Shown here in pieces: positions 20,078-31,508 of a stretch of 64,000 nucleotides of DNA; position 1 is the stretch's first letter, and the number at the start of each line of letters is the position of its first letter. Origin of the DNA: Puccinia triticina (lineage: Eukaryota > Basidiomycota > Pucciniomycetes > Pucciniales > Pucciniaceae); assembly GCF_026914185.1 (NCBI RefSeq), contig NC_070558.1, positions 6,581,501 through 6,645,500 on the forward strand, in the 5' to 3' direction. The position numbers were made by a program, and so were the translations under genes. Below the pieces are notes generated by a model. That model was not told the origin of the DNA. It did no database searches and saw only the letters and a program-made list of their open reading frames with translations.

Positions 20078-22726
20078 CCCCCAGGATTTTAGCCAGCCAA
20101 ACTTTAGCAGCCTCGGAGGTGAAGCGGGTGGCCAAAACATTGGTTTTACCCCATCCTTAACCTCTATGTTGACCAGAAACCAGTGATTTTTGTTGACATC
20201 GAGCATATAGATTGGGTCGGGATCTTGAGAATTGTCTGGTCCAAGTCGCAGGGGAAGATAGGGGTCACAAGTTGGAAGCAAAACAAAAAAAACTGGTCGT
20301 ATGATTGCGTTTGAAAGGACTTGACCATGGGAGAGCTTTTCAAACCATTTAGTGCGGCCGGCCTTGGTTTTGAGGGTCTTCATGTTGAGTCCAGCAACAA
20401 TCTTGTTGATTATCTTTCCTTTGACCTGTAGTTTTGAGTATAAGTCTTTCTTTGCAAGAATCTCTTTGACCATCTCCTTTCTAACTTGGAACCACCCATC
20501 TTTGTTGTACCCAACAGCCTTGGCCACGCATTGAAAATCACAATTTCCATCCGGTTCCGGCTCAAAAATGTCTTTGATAAATCCCACAAGATGACTGGGT
20601 ATCTGAGCTTTGTACAGCAGATCGGGCAAAAGGACCAGCTTTTTGACCTCACGCTTTTGAGCGTCGGATTGCTCAAGCTTGGCGACCTCAGATTCAGATG
20701 GCTTGTGCTTTGCGATGTCAGATTGATTGTTGACTTTCATTTCAATTTCTCGATTGAATTCTACTGCCTTGGCTTCAGACTCGTCTGGAGAAGTCTCATT
20801 GTCCACTGGATCTTGATTGGATTTGGAATCGGAAGAGTCAACATTTGATGGCTCAGATTCTTCCGGTGAATTGCTATTGTTGCCGCTTTTTTTAAGTCTG
20901 TTGGACTGCCGTTTTGGAGCCTTCAGGGCCCTCTTCTTCTTTTCCAACTTTAATTTGGCTTCAACTATCTCAAATGCCGATGGGTCTCTTTTGGTTGATC
21001 TCACCCCACGTTTCTTGAGTGATGGCCTGCCCTTAGTATTTGTTTTGATAATTGGAGCTTGAATCGGAACAGTTGTATGAGTCCCGTCAAGCATTCTCTT
21101 GATGTGATCCAGGGTTTTACCAAGGTTATCCTTTGGCTCGTTATTGAGAGCTACTGTTAAATTACAGATCTCATCCTCTAGATCAATTTCATCCTCTTCT
21201 GTCTCCTGAAAAATTGATCCAAAAACAATAGAGAGAGATGATCAGGTCAGGACATAAATTTCAGAAAAACAACATATCTTCCACATACCGAGATCTCAGG
21301 ATTGAATTCCAAATGCCACTGCTTATGGAAATCTTTGGGTGACAAAGAACCGCTGCTTTCCAATATTTCTGAAATTTTATGCGCACAAGGGATGCCAATC
21401 CCAATCAAAAAGGTTTTAGAACAATGTTCTGTTGGGTCAAGTTTGGAGAGCCGAGAAAGCTGAGTGAGACATTCTTTGATTGCAAACGTAGAGATATAGC
21501 CAAGGAGAGTTATGAAGCAGTTTGGAACGTTGATGAGCGTTTTGACAACGTCTCAACCAATTCTCTCGTGAACCAGATTGATTTGGGAGTCAACAGCGTA
21601 AGCCAAAGAGCTGAAGACTGATAGCAAATCCCCCCTAGAGTTTGTCACAAAGGTCTTGAGGTAAACGTGGCCAGATTCAACCCTTGATGTGTTGAGGTTT
21701 CAGAGGTGAGGAAATTGGCATGCCCATGCAACGACAAATAGCTCTTTCACCAGAAGGATATTTTTTTCAAGATATTTGAGAACAGATGGACAAGTTGATA
21801 ACAAGTTCTTCAAAGTATCCAGTCGCTCCTGATAAATCTTGGCCAACTTTGAGGATGTTACTTCAATGAAAAACGTTTACCAGATACGCTCCATGTATTG
21901 TAATTGTTTCAGCGTTGGCAGTGCGTAAGGCAGTATCTCAATCAGTTACAAAGACCTTTGGCGTGCGCTGAGGGCACCAAACAAGCTTTTTGAGATTGTT
22001 AACAGCCCAGAGGTAGTTCTCTTGATCTTGGTAGGTCATATAGCAGAAACCGACTGAGAACAATTGATTGGACACTGCCTGACCAACAATGTGAAGCAGA
22101 GGGATATCATATTTATTTGTTTTGTATGTTGAATCTAAGAGGGCCACGTGATGGTTGATGCCAGCAAGGTGAAGGGATTCTGGGTGAGCAAAAAACACAT
22201 TCTGAATGTTACCGTTTGGGTCAACCTGAACATCCCACATCCAGTTTGATTCTTTCAATACTTGCAAAAGGGCTTCAGTTGGTGAACAACCATCTAGATC
22301 TTCGCGGCGGATCCTCTGGAGCGCTTTGCTCACAGTTTTGTTAGTCGCAAACGTTTCATTATCTGATGTTTGGGGTTGCAGAAGGATCTGGGATGGCTTG
22401 AGATTTGATTGCAATAGCTTTGGGATCTCCTCAAGTTTGGCAGGGAGAAGTTTCTTGTGTGCAGTGTGGGATGTTGGTCCATCCAAAGGTTCATGATTGT
22501 GTTTAGCGTGTAGAGTCTCCAAGGTCCAATGCTTGATTTCAATTTTATTGCTTGTAGGTACCAATCCTTTCAGTTTAAAGAGGCAGCTGGTCTTTGATGA
22601 GGTTTTTTTTTGGCCGGATTGATTTGAAAGAGAGCCACAAAACTCCCCTGAACAATCACAAATAACATATATGTGTTTGTTGCGATGAGAACTCCCCATG
22701 GCAACTGCATATGAAAATGGTTTCAA
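20078..22726 (-). pseudogene. MULE transposase with C-terminal OTU protease-like domain, decayed
   Basis: 22726-21938 encodes the N-terminal part: a FAR1-like zinc region (SCLFKLKG, LHAKHNHEPLDG) and the MULE core LLDSTYKTNKYDIPLLHIVG ... KVFVTD, where a stop appears. Between 21930 and 21300 the frame continues in pieces (SKLAKIYQERLDTLK, VYLKTFVTNSRGDLL, NCFITLLGYISTFAIKECL, LDPTEHCSKTFLIGIGIPCA, DFHKQWHLEFNPEIS) separated by stops and shifts. 21094-20078 encodes a Lys/Ser-rich linker and the OTU-type protease motif EPDGNCDFQCVAKAVGYN with the downstream NKNHWFLVN. MULE transposases move DNA by cut-and-paste; OTU fusions are frequent in rust copies as I recall. A sequence like the MITE end at 45680-45735 sits in the transposase at about 21863-21912, near the first lesion. 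Confidence 0.85.
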
Positions 22727-22739
22727 AATTTTTCATTTT

Positions 22740-23546
22740 TTATCATTCTTGTTGCATGCCATACTGTGCTCTCTAATTTTCCCCCCTTGGTTTGGACAGT
22801 AATGAGCATTCTGAGAAATTTGCAAGAAATTCAAAAATTTCCACATTTTTCATTTTTATTTTTAGTTTTTTTATTTTTTTTATTTCATAATCATTCTTAG
22901 GAACTTATTTTCCACCCCTGCAGCCAATCTCATGACTTATAGGCTGTAGCCTGAGCTTCTGCATTCAAAAAAGTGGCCCCAAAAACATTAGATGACCCAC
23001 TGTACAACTGATGTGAACATTGATCCGCTTCAACATCTTTTCCCAGAAATGACAGCCGATTTGAACAAGCGCAAAGATGAGCAGAAAATAGAGAAGGCTG
23101 AGTTCAAGAATGGGGGACCCCAACATTCTACAGAGCCTATCTGTGCCCACAACCCATCAGACAAAGAAATGGACGCAGCCATCTCTGTTGTTACAGATCC
23201 CACAAAGTTTTGCCTCTACAATCATGGGCATGTTTGCGTATTTAAAAATAAGCTCACTAAAGATAAACAAAAACTCAAGGTGGCTGACATAGTGCTCACT
23301 GATCTCGAGAATATGTCTGAGGAAAAGCACTGTGATTTGGATTTCTTTCTAGCCTTTCTGGAGAGGTCTAAGATGTTTGTCTATGCTGTTGGATTGGAAT
23401 CATGATCTTGTGGCGGATTTATGTGGGCCATTGGTTGGCACAAATCTTCTTGGTATCATGAGTGGGCTTGAGCTTGATGTACTATTTGAAAGAATTGACC
23501 AAAGATTCTGCAAGCAAGTGTAATTTGCCAAAGCCCTTGTAATACA
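22740..23546. other. AT-rich spacer with one unassigned open frame
   Basis: A 137-codon open frame on + (22992-23405) has a protein-like composition (KRKDEQKIEKAEFKNGG, DLDFFLAFLERSKMFV) but no domain that I know. It could be an exon of a lost gene or transposon. The rest is low complexity. Confidence 0.3.
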
Positions 23547-24383
23547 CACTCTGTAATAGGAGTGTGCCAAAGCACACTCTGTGATAGGAGTGTGCCAAAG
23601 CACACTCCGTTCTAGGAGTGTGCCAAAGCACACTCCGTAGTAGGAGTGTGCCAAAGCACACTCCGTTCTAGGAGTGTGCCAAAGCACACTCCGTAGTAGG
23701 AGTGTGCCAAAGCACACTCCATTCTAGGAGTGTGCCAAAGCACACTCCGTAGTAGGAGTGTGCCAAAGCACACTCCGTAGTAGGAGTGTGCCAAAGCACA
23801 CTCCGTTCTAGGAGTGTGCCAAAGCACACTCCGTAGTAGGAGTGTGCCAAAGCACACTCCGTTCTAGGAGTGTGCCAAAGCACACTCCGTTCTAGGAGTG
23901 TGCCAAAGCACACTCCGTAGTAGGAGTGTGCCAAAGCACACTCCGTAGTAGGAGTGTGCCAAAGCACACTCCGTTCTAGGAGTGTGCCAAAGCACACTCC
24001 GTTCTAGGAGTGTGCCAAAGCACACTCCGTAGTAGGAGTGTGCCAAAGCACACTCCGTAGTAGGAGTGTGCCAAAGCACACTCCGTAGTAGGAGTGTGCC
24101 AAAGCACACTCCGTTCTAGGAGTGTGCCAAAGCACACTCCATAGTAGGAGTGTGCCAAAGCACACTCCGTTCTAGGAGTGTGCCAAAGCACACTCCATAG
24201 TAGGAGTGTGCCAAAGCACACTCCATAGTAGGAGTGTGCCAAAGCACACTCCATAATACGGAGTGTGCCAAAGCACACTCCATAATACGGAGTGTGCCAA
24301 AGCACACTCCATAATACGGAGTGTGCCAAAGCACACTCCATAATACGGAGTGTGCCAAAGCACACTCCATAACAGGCCCTCAC
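23547..24383. repeat. 28-bp hairpin satellite, about 30 units
   Basis: Each unit is a perfect hairpin (stem GGAGTGTGC, loop CAAA, stem GCACACTCC) plus a 6-7 base linker. Linker types are GTTCTA, GTAGTA, ATAGTA and, in the last four units, ATAATAC (29-bp period). Early units carry CTCTGT variants. Because 28 is not a multiple of 3 and no unit carries a minus-strand stop, the whole array is open on minus in every phase, giving a 28-residue repeat (CFGTLL.RSVLWHTP, then TECALAHSYYG). This is not CRISPR: linkers are few, short and recurrent. Confidence 0.95.
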
Positions 24384-24678
24384 TTGTAACTCATGCAGAA
24401 ATTTAGATACAGAAATTATAGTAGAAATTACTCATCACCTATTGCTCATTGATACCATTGCAGTTGCTCCTGAACCCATTGACATTGCTTTCCTCTCTTC
24501 CATCACTGCTCCAACCCTCTCACCCTCATTAGTCAGTAGTCAGCTCATAGTACTAGCTCCTAAGATCAAGTAGAAATCAGCCACACCTTTTCTTCTTTTT
24601 CTTAGTTTTACTCTCATCCCCTCAGCATTAGTCAGGAAGGCAGCTTCATCAGCACCCTTGCATAGCTTACATTAGTAC

Positions 24679-24735
24679 TAGTATTGCTACCCATTTCCCT
24701 TCCAAGCTCTATTCTCACCTTTGAGTAGTTCCACA
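24679..24735 (+). repeat. End of a 5' LTR (57-bp direct repeat, copy 1)
   Basis: TAGTATTGCTACCC... to ...GAGTAGTTCCACA matches 25879-25935 with three substitutions, exactly 1200 bp apart. The sequence right after it, AGTGGTGTCCCAACAG, looks like a primer-binding site, so this is probably the 3' end of the 5' LTR. Confidence 0.65.
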
Positions 24736-24944
24736 AGTGGTGTCCCAACAGTGGCCTTTCTATACCTCAGATATCTTCAGCCCTAGTAACACTTTTAACA
24801 GCAGCTACATACTTCTCATACCCTTCCTTTATAAAACAAACTCCTGCTTTTAGAATCTATTTCAACAATCAGTAACACTATCAGCACATCTATTATCAAA
24901 CTTCAACACCTTCAGACCTAAACTTCAACTTGCCTATTTCAACT

Positions 24945-25928
24945 ATGTCTGCCCAAAGAAGCCCCAGTACCAATATTGCCCCCAGTCTTTACCCTCCAGT
25001 GGATCCTTCCAGTAATTCTGCAAACCAGGACCCCATCCCTTTCAATGTTGGCCAGACTCAAGATACTTCCACTGCTCCAGGTCCTCAGGCTTCTTCCACT
25101 GGTCCAGGTCCTCAAGTTACTTCCACTACTTCCAAGCCCCAAGTTTCTTCCACAGCTCCAAGGCCTCAGGCTTCTTAAAGTGCACCTAGTTTTACTGGAT
25201 ACAGGGACAACAATCAGCAATCAGATGATTCAGAGGATTTAGGCATTCCAATCCGCTTTCCCAGATATCAGCGCCAAAGGGATCACTCTACACACTCTAC
25301 CAAATCTATGACTCACTTTTTGAACAGAGAACCAGCTATGCCTAGATACCAGGACCCCATGAGCAGAGGAGTCAAAATTAAACCTATGGACAAGGAGCTC
25401 TTCTTTGATGGCACCAACATGCCTGTGGAGACGTTTATCAGAAGGTATGAAAGTGCTGGAAGAGATGACGGTGCTAACTCTAGGGAACTGGCTGGCCAAA
25501 TTATTGCTTTTATCAAAGGAATGGACCTTAAGGATGAATTGGAAGAAATGTCAGGCCATGAAAACTTGCATTGGGAAACTTTGAAGAAGCAACTACTCAC
25601 CAGGTTTGGAACTTCTCAGCCATTGGTCAGATACACCAGGGAGGATCGCAAGAAACTAGTACACAAATCTGCCCCCGATGGAGGAATCAGCACCTTGGAA
25701 ACCTTCAAAACCCTCAAAAACAAATTTGAAACCATCACTCACTACTTGGTAAGAATGGGGTACAGTACCAGCTTAGAGGAATTCGGGCATCTTCTCTTGG
25801 AAACTCTTCACAAGGACTTGGACCAATGTGTTACTAGATGCCTGATGAAAAACAACAAGATGCTAGCTTCAAGTGATGTAGTATTGCTATCCATTTCCCT
25901 TCCAAGCTCTATTCTCACCTTTGAGTAG
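24945..25928 (+). pseudogene. Gag-like polyprotein fragment of a Ty3/gypsy element, fused to LTR end
   Basis: The frame starts at ATG 24945 with a Ser/Thr/Pro-rich N-terminus (repeats of PGPQASS type), hits an in-frame TAA at 25176-25178, and continues in the same frame with RNA-binding Gag features: KELFFDGTNMPVETFIRRYE, AFIKGMDLKDELEEMSGHEN and HWETLKKQLLTRFG, typical of rust gypsy Gag as I recall. From 25879 the frame runs directly into a second copy of the LTR-end repeat and stops at 25928. Protease, reverse transcriptase, integrase and most of the 3' LTR are gone. It is an internally deleted copy that cannot move by itself. Confidence 0.75.
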
Positions 25929-25935
25929 TTCTACA

Positions 25936-26480
25936 CCGTTCATCCAGCTTGGCCCCTGGTGAACTTTTTTGTCATAGATTTCAAGAGACACATGTATAAA
26001 TAGTTTTTTTACAGACAAATGGGCCCTGAAAGACACCAAGCCTGACCTTGCTGTGCACATATCAATCAAGCTGAAAGTTGCTGACATTTTCTTTTCTTTG
26101 TCCATCTTGGAGGGAATATGCCAAAATTCCATGCTTCTCAAAACCAAGCCTTGATGTTCTCAACAGACCATCTAAAGAGGCTAATCATGCAGCAATTATT
26201 CACTGCAGTACTCATATATCAGACCGCGACATAACAATTCCTCTTGACGACTATGTACAATAGATAACATAGATTTTGTGACCAGACACCAGAGAGGAAA
26301 GGGGTTAGAACCATGTGACAATAGATAAAATCAAGATTTTGTAGTAGCATCATTGTGTTTGATATAACATTGAGGTCTTGTTAGATTTGGAGTCAAGAAA
26401 ATAAGACTTGAGTATACCGTATGTTCTGATACAATTCAGACAAATCCTTAATGAGTAGAAAGGAGGCTGTTTTCATGTCT
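25936..26480. other. Intergenic, nothing recognised
   Basis: AT-rich sequence downstream of the gag remnant; no motif-bearing frame on either strand. Confidence 0.4.
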
Positions 26481-26494
26481 GAAATAAAAGAAAA

Positions 26495-28809
26495 TCACCA
26501 ATCTTTCTTGCACTCTGGGATATGGTCCATTGGGTGATTGCCATTGAGTCCTGGACCTTCATTTGCTGGTTCATAGCCGTCACCATTGTCATCATCATCT
26601 TCACTCTTGTCCTCCTCTTCTTCTTCATGGCCAGAACACTCATCTTCTTCTTGCTTGTTGTACAGGCTACCAGCGCCACCCTCAACATGATACTTGTTGT
26701 TGGAATCAGAACCCTTGCTTGGCTGAGTCAAGTTGATTCCCTTGCCTTCCTTTTCTTTTCCGGCTCCTTGATTCTCTGCTGCAACCTCCTCTTCCTCAGA
26801 GGATTCCCCCTCCAGGAGGCCATACCACTCAACCACGACTTCCCAATATTTTGTGGTGAAGGTGGAGTTGGCCAACGTTTCCTCCGGGTGTCTCTCGGCT
26901 TTAGGGAGTAAGGACTCGCTTGCATTGGGGAGGAAGGTGATGCGGGTCCTGTCGGGGATCAAGTGTTGTTGGGCAGGGACCAGATTGTTGAACCACTTAG
27001 GGTGGTAGAAATCAATGGGTAAGCCCTTTGGAGCAGCCTTGTAAGACAACTCCTGTGGCTCCCTTGGTAATCAACGAACCCGGCACCAACTTGACTTTGC
27101 TAGAGGATCTTGCTCCGCCACCTTTATCATGACAATGTCCAATTGTCGGAAGAAGCAATTGGTGTTGTTTGAGCGGTAGGGCAAGGTCTTTATCTTGTAG
27201 AAGCCTTTGCCTTCTACTTTCTTGTCATCACTGTGGGCCAAGATTGGCTCCAAGATATCACGATAGCACTGAGGGTATTTGTTGAGAATAGCAAAATCTT
27301 GGTGCGCGTCCCTCAACTAAATCATGCACAAAACCGAATAAGTTAGTGACATTCTTGAGGAAATAGAAGAAATAATTCACATACTCTTTTGCGGTTCTTG
27401 TTAAATTTCTTGTTGTTTGCTTCTTGAGCAACCTTTCCTGTCTCCTTCATTTCCTTTTTGTACTTTTTGAGCTGGAGATAATGGATGACATGGCGGTATG
27501 CACAAACAAGTAGAGGCATATCTTGAGCCATGACTGGATTGATTTGAAGGTAAGCATAAGCTGGAGTTGCTGCAAGCTCAGTTAATGTTGTCAGGGCAGC
27601 AATTTGATGTGCTGCATTGTAGAGGGAAGCCGAGTCTTTGTCCAAGTTGGGGCACCAGACACTTAAGCCCAACTGAGCCAAGATTCCTTGAGCATAGCCA
27701 ACAAAATTGCTTCTGAGGTGGATGATTGATTTTCCGTATCTGATGCGACCACCCTGAGCATCTCTCAAGCATAGGACTTGGGTAACGTCTTGGCTTGCAG
27801 AGTCAGATCAGACAGCCTCTTTGATCTGCTTGGCTTGTCAGAAGCGTTGGTAAAAGTCTTCTAGGGTGCTTAATTTGGGAGGCCAAGTAACCAAGTCCTG
27901 CTTGAGGAGGCCCCAAAGAATCTTGATGTGTACAAATAATGCAGTATTCAAAATTTCAAGTCAGTAAGCTTGTAAGGAGTTGGAATCTCCTTCACTGTCA
28001 AGTGGCTCAAGAGGGGCACAAAGGCACAGATTCTAGAACCAGGGACTGTGATTTCAATGATGAGTGGGAACTAGCTCAGAGAGATGTGTCAGTCTACAGG
28101 GATCTCTCAGTATCTACAACTGGTGATAAGAAGGAAAGAGAGTAAGGAGGATATAAAGTGAAAGGGTGAGTGGCTTACCTAGCTCAGAGAGATGTGTCAG
28201 TCTACAGGGTTCTCTGCTGAACTAGGGAAGGAACAGGATGAGACTAAGTACCAGGTGGATTATGTAATCTAGTGATGGCTATGTAACATCCTTGTGAGAC
28301 CCCAAAGGAGGGGGCTTACAAAGCTGGCAATGGAATGTGGGGTGAGAAGAAAAAAAGAATCATACCTTAGTTGGTCCAAAGGCTGCAGGAAAGTTGCCCG
28401 TTTGCATTTGTTGAGGGTGTCTCTTAGGGGAAGGTTTAGCGGCAGGTGTCTCAGGAATTGACTTGCGGGGTTTTGGCGGCCCCATGAATTCAGGGGGGGG
28501 GGGGGGAGAAGTGGCTTGCTGGTTTGTTTTTGGGGTTGTTGGCGCTGGGGCCTTTGTCTTGGCAGCCAGGGCAGAGCTGGAGGACGGGCTGGAATCTTGG
28601 GCGGCAGACTTTGCAAGAGACTTGCCCTTTGACTTTGAGGCATACTTTTTTGAGTTGAGGTTGGTTTTGAGGGTTTTGATCTTGCGGGCAAGTTTCTCAA
28701 TAAGCGCTGCTTGGCTGTTGTTGGCAGTGGTTGAACTTTTTGTTTTGGTACGGCAATTGGTTGGAGGGACAGACGTCAAAGAGGCCCAAGCATTGTGAGA
28801 AGGATCCAT
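26495..28809 (-). pseudogene. Rust-specific multicopy gene family member of unknown function, degenerate
   Basis: Exon 1 (28809-about 28370) encodes a Ser/Lys/Pro-rich region (MDPSHNAWASL ... AFGPTK) ending at GTATGA. About 400 bp follow that include a 37-bp duplicated word (28070 and 28178). The conserved part resumes near 27935: LLKQDLVTWPPKLSTLEDFY, then two in-frame stops, then RDAQGGRIRYGKSIIHLRS, QLGLSVWCPNLDKDSASLYN, ending at GTATGT near 27395. The next exon starts after ATTTAG at about 27315 (LRDAHQDFAILNKYPQCYRD, TLPYRSNNTNCFFRQLDIV, KAAPKGLPIDFY). It ends in a strongly acidic tail (EEEEEDKSEDDDDNGDGYEP). I recall many similar hypothetical proteins in Puccinia. No catalytic motif is visible. 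The stops mark this copy as broken. Confidence 0.6.
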
Positions 28810-28829
28810 ACTGAGGTTGGAGTAGAGGC

Positions 28830-29371
28830 TATAGCAAGTTGAGGGTTATGGAGAGATGTGGAAGAATAGGTTGATTTGAATGATGAGATGAGCCGGAACG
28901 GACACAGGAGGAGTCAAGTTTTTATATTTATACTCTGTTGGGGTAGGGGTGTACACTAGAATTTTAGGGGAGGGAGAACGGGCATGACAATGAATAGGTA
29001 ATGGATGTCAAAAGGAACATTAAGGTTGAATGGGAGGAGATCAAGGAGATGGGAGGTGGGTGTGCACTGCCGCAAGCGCCAAACAGTGTCTTGCATATGT
29101 ACATAAGCGTGATGATGTTTTGATTCATCTGCTGTTGTTGCATGCGGGACATCTGTTGCTCTGGATGACGTTGCATACAAATGAAAACCCACATGCAACG
29201 TTTGGGTGACGCTGCGGGCCGCAGCAACAGCTGTTTGCCCATAGTGTAGGCTACAGACGCTTGTGGCTGCCAGCTGGGTGGTTGGTTGGTAGTGGTCATG
29301 GGTCAATCCAACAGCCCTCCATACTGTGGTGATGCATCATGGTAGCAGACTAACAGACAACTCAACAAAAT
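28830..29371. other. Upstream region of the rust-specific family member
   Basis: Overlapping open frames exist but none has a recognisable domain. It probably holds the promoter of the decayed gene at 28809. Confidence 0.35.
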
Positions 29372-29533
29372 GTGGGTTGCTGAAGTACCACAAGCTTGTC
29401 AATGAGGCTCTGTCACCATAGTCTGTGGGAAGCAGAACATTGGCTCATAGTGGATATGTTCAGAGAAGCTGCCTGCAAAAGAATCTCCATGTGTAGTGTG
29501 TAATTTTTAGGTTGGTTGTTAATGCACATCTAA
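29372..29533 (+). repeat. 162-bp dispersed repeat, copy B
   Basis: Same orientation and length as 13323-13484, differing only by substitutions (for example GGGGCTC against GAGGCTC). Confidence 0.85.
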
Positions 29534-29713
29534 AAGAAAATATCTGCAGAAAAAGTACAAAAGAGAGATGGATTCACAATCAGGTCTGGGAGCATCATGC
29601 TTACTGCTATATTGTAAGATATTTGTATTTGATTTGACATGTTAGTTCTCATTTCTTGTTTCTCTTTCATACACACAATCAAAAGCATAAATGTACTGAA
29701 AAAAGATGAAAGA

Positions 29714-30921
29714 TTAGTTAAGGTTTCCCTGTTCTTCCAGCTTCTTCAATCGCTCAATTTGTCTACACGAGAAAAGAAGAACGTTAGTTAAGTTTAGCAA
29801 AAAATAGAGAGGAAAAGGAGAGGGGGTAAGACTGAACTCGTCTCTGAGACTTTCTTGCCATCTCTGTAGTTTTGCGATTGAGTGAACTTTGAAGCCGACT
29901 GTGGGAGACGAAAGCGAGAGCGACGGGGGGATCGGAGATTGAAGGAGCAGAGAATGAGCAAGGGGATGTGGGAGAGCAGGAGGAGGAGGAGGAGAGACGG
30001 ACATATTCTAGGCCTGTAGCGTTGGGCCTTCAAAGCACTATCCAAGCTGCCGGTCTGGCCGGTGTTATTAGAGCTAGTGCCGATCATCTGGCCCACTTCA
30101 GAGCCCGGTGGCCCGCCCTGATTGGAGTTACTGATCGTGCCGAGCCGCCAGAGTTTGGTGGGGACCATGTTGGGATAGACCATGAACAGCATGTGGGGGA
30201 AGGTCGTACCGAAGTAGGCCCCGTCGATCGTCCCGTGCCGGGAGGACTTGGGAGAGTAGATGTCCTCGCAGCGTGGACAGTACAGCTTGACCGCCTTTGA
30301 ATACGGCGTGTCTGATAGGCCCACCGGTAGTAATGGCTGCGTGTTGCACAACACTCTCGGACACCGTCCAAAGTCCGCCTTCTTGTACTTGTCGAGCTGC
30401 ATAATCATTCAAGCGCGTCAATCAATCATCTGTAAGCCTCTTTGCTGACACCTCCTCTAGGCCGGAATAATCGGCAGTACCATTTTGGCTAGGCCTCGAC
30501 TGGTGATGATGTATCGTGCATGGATCAGGCCGTACAAATGGCGGGCGGCGCCTTCGACAGATTCGCGAGTAGCTTCATCCAAGTCTTCGACACCTTCGGC
30601 TCAAAAATAACAGGGGCGGAAGGGGCGCAAAGAGAGAGAGAGAGAGAGACCAAAAAAAACAGAGGGGGGATATCAGCATGCGAGATCGAGGTGAGGAAGA
30701 GTAGAGGAAACCGACCCACCGAAAGAATCGGTGATAAAGTCCAGGGCCATCCCGTATCGATGGACCTCCGAGTTCAAGCCGGTAAGGTTGAAGCGGTCCA
30801 AGATGTACTCCTCGTCGACCTCGCAAAAGTATTCGTTTCCCTTGGTGGACAAGAACCAGGTGATCCACGAGTTGGCGTAGTCGGATTCCGAGCCCGTCGA
30901 TAGTTCGTCCACTGGGCGCAT
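29714..30921 (-). CDS. CKB1: Casein kinase 2 regulatory (beta) subunit
   Basis: Exons (minus): 30921-30720, 30599-30481, 30396-30003, 29898-29838, 29762-29714; 825 nt, 274 residues, phases consistent. The product reads [77 protein letters not shown], then the zinc-binding fold [18 protein letters not shown] with [18 protein letters not shown]-like [16 protein letters not shown], and [10 protein letters not shown]. These are diagnostic of the CK2 beta dimer, which docks the catalytic alpha subunits and steers substrate choice. The tail ([15 protein letters not shown] ... LEEQGNLN) is fungal style. Start: ATG at 30921; an upstream exon is possible since the frame extends a few codons with EEQETDDG before a stop. 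Family-typical length, intact. Confidence 0.93.
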
Positions 30922-30989
30922 CCCATCATCAGTTTCCTGTTCTTCTTGTCGCGCTCAGCGGCTCTGTGCTGGCCAGCCATAATCGAAAC

Positions 30990-31409
30990 TGTCCACTCAC
31001 TCGTTCGCGATGTTCACTCCAAGTGCTCCTAATCGGAAGCTCCGTCTCACTGGCGTGGTGTTGTTTTCGTCCCCCCGGGGGTGTAGGGCGGGGGATACCA
31101 CCAAACAGCCAGGGTTCACAGGGTTCACACAGCACTGTCACACACCAATGGCCCTCCGTTGGAGGCAGGTAAATGCCATAGGCCAAATTTCACTTAAAAA
31201 AATGGACTGGGCCTGTACCATGGGCTTCAATTTTGCAAAATTGCTACTTTGATTGTCCTCTACCCAAAAATTGAAATCAAAAGGAGGGTTCAGCTGTTGA
31301 AATTCTTCACTTTGAGGCTCAATGCTGCATTTAGGTGATGTTCAGTTTTAGTTCTAGGAATTATTTAGCAAGATAAATTTGGAAAATTTCAATTTTCATG
31401 CCCTATGGT
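30990..31409. other. Intergenic, upstream of CK2 beta
   Basis: Likely promoter side of CKB1 close to 31000; beyond that AT-rich DNA without a gene. Confidence 0.4.
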
Positions 31410-31508
31410 CTTTGCGCACTGCGAGGAATTCTTTGCGCACTGTGGGGGTCGTTGTCTCGACATCCAGCACCCAGTGCGCGCCTCTGCCACAGCTCTTCGC
31501 GCACTGCA
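31410..31508. repeat. Inverted repeat, left arm (TTTGCGCACTG words)
   Basis: About 99 bp from CTTTGCGCACTGCGAGG to TTCGCGCACTGCAC. It pairs with 32977-33075 in opposite orientation over its full length with scattered substitutions. The word TGCGCACTG occurs several times in each arm. Confidence 0.85.

Noticed and set aside
23547..24383. CRISPR-like array of palindromic repeats with short spacers
   Set aside because: Spacers are only 6-7 bases and fall into four recurrent types; the genome is eukaryotic with spliced genes. It is a satellite.
24116..24383. Cys/His-rich repeat proteins on minus over the satellite
   Set aside because: The frames exist only because the 28-bp unit lacks minus-strand stops; no start context, signal peptide or splice evidence supports translation.
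28956..29306. Overlapping 110-codon frames on minus
   Set aside because: No motif, and the sequence lies in the presumed promoter of the gene at 28809.
29968..30448. Open frames on + across the CK2 beta gene
   Set aside because: They are antisense to well-supported exons.
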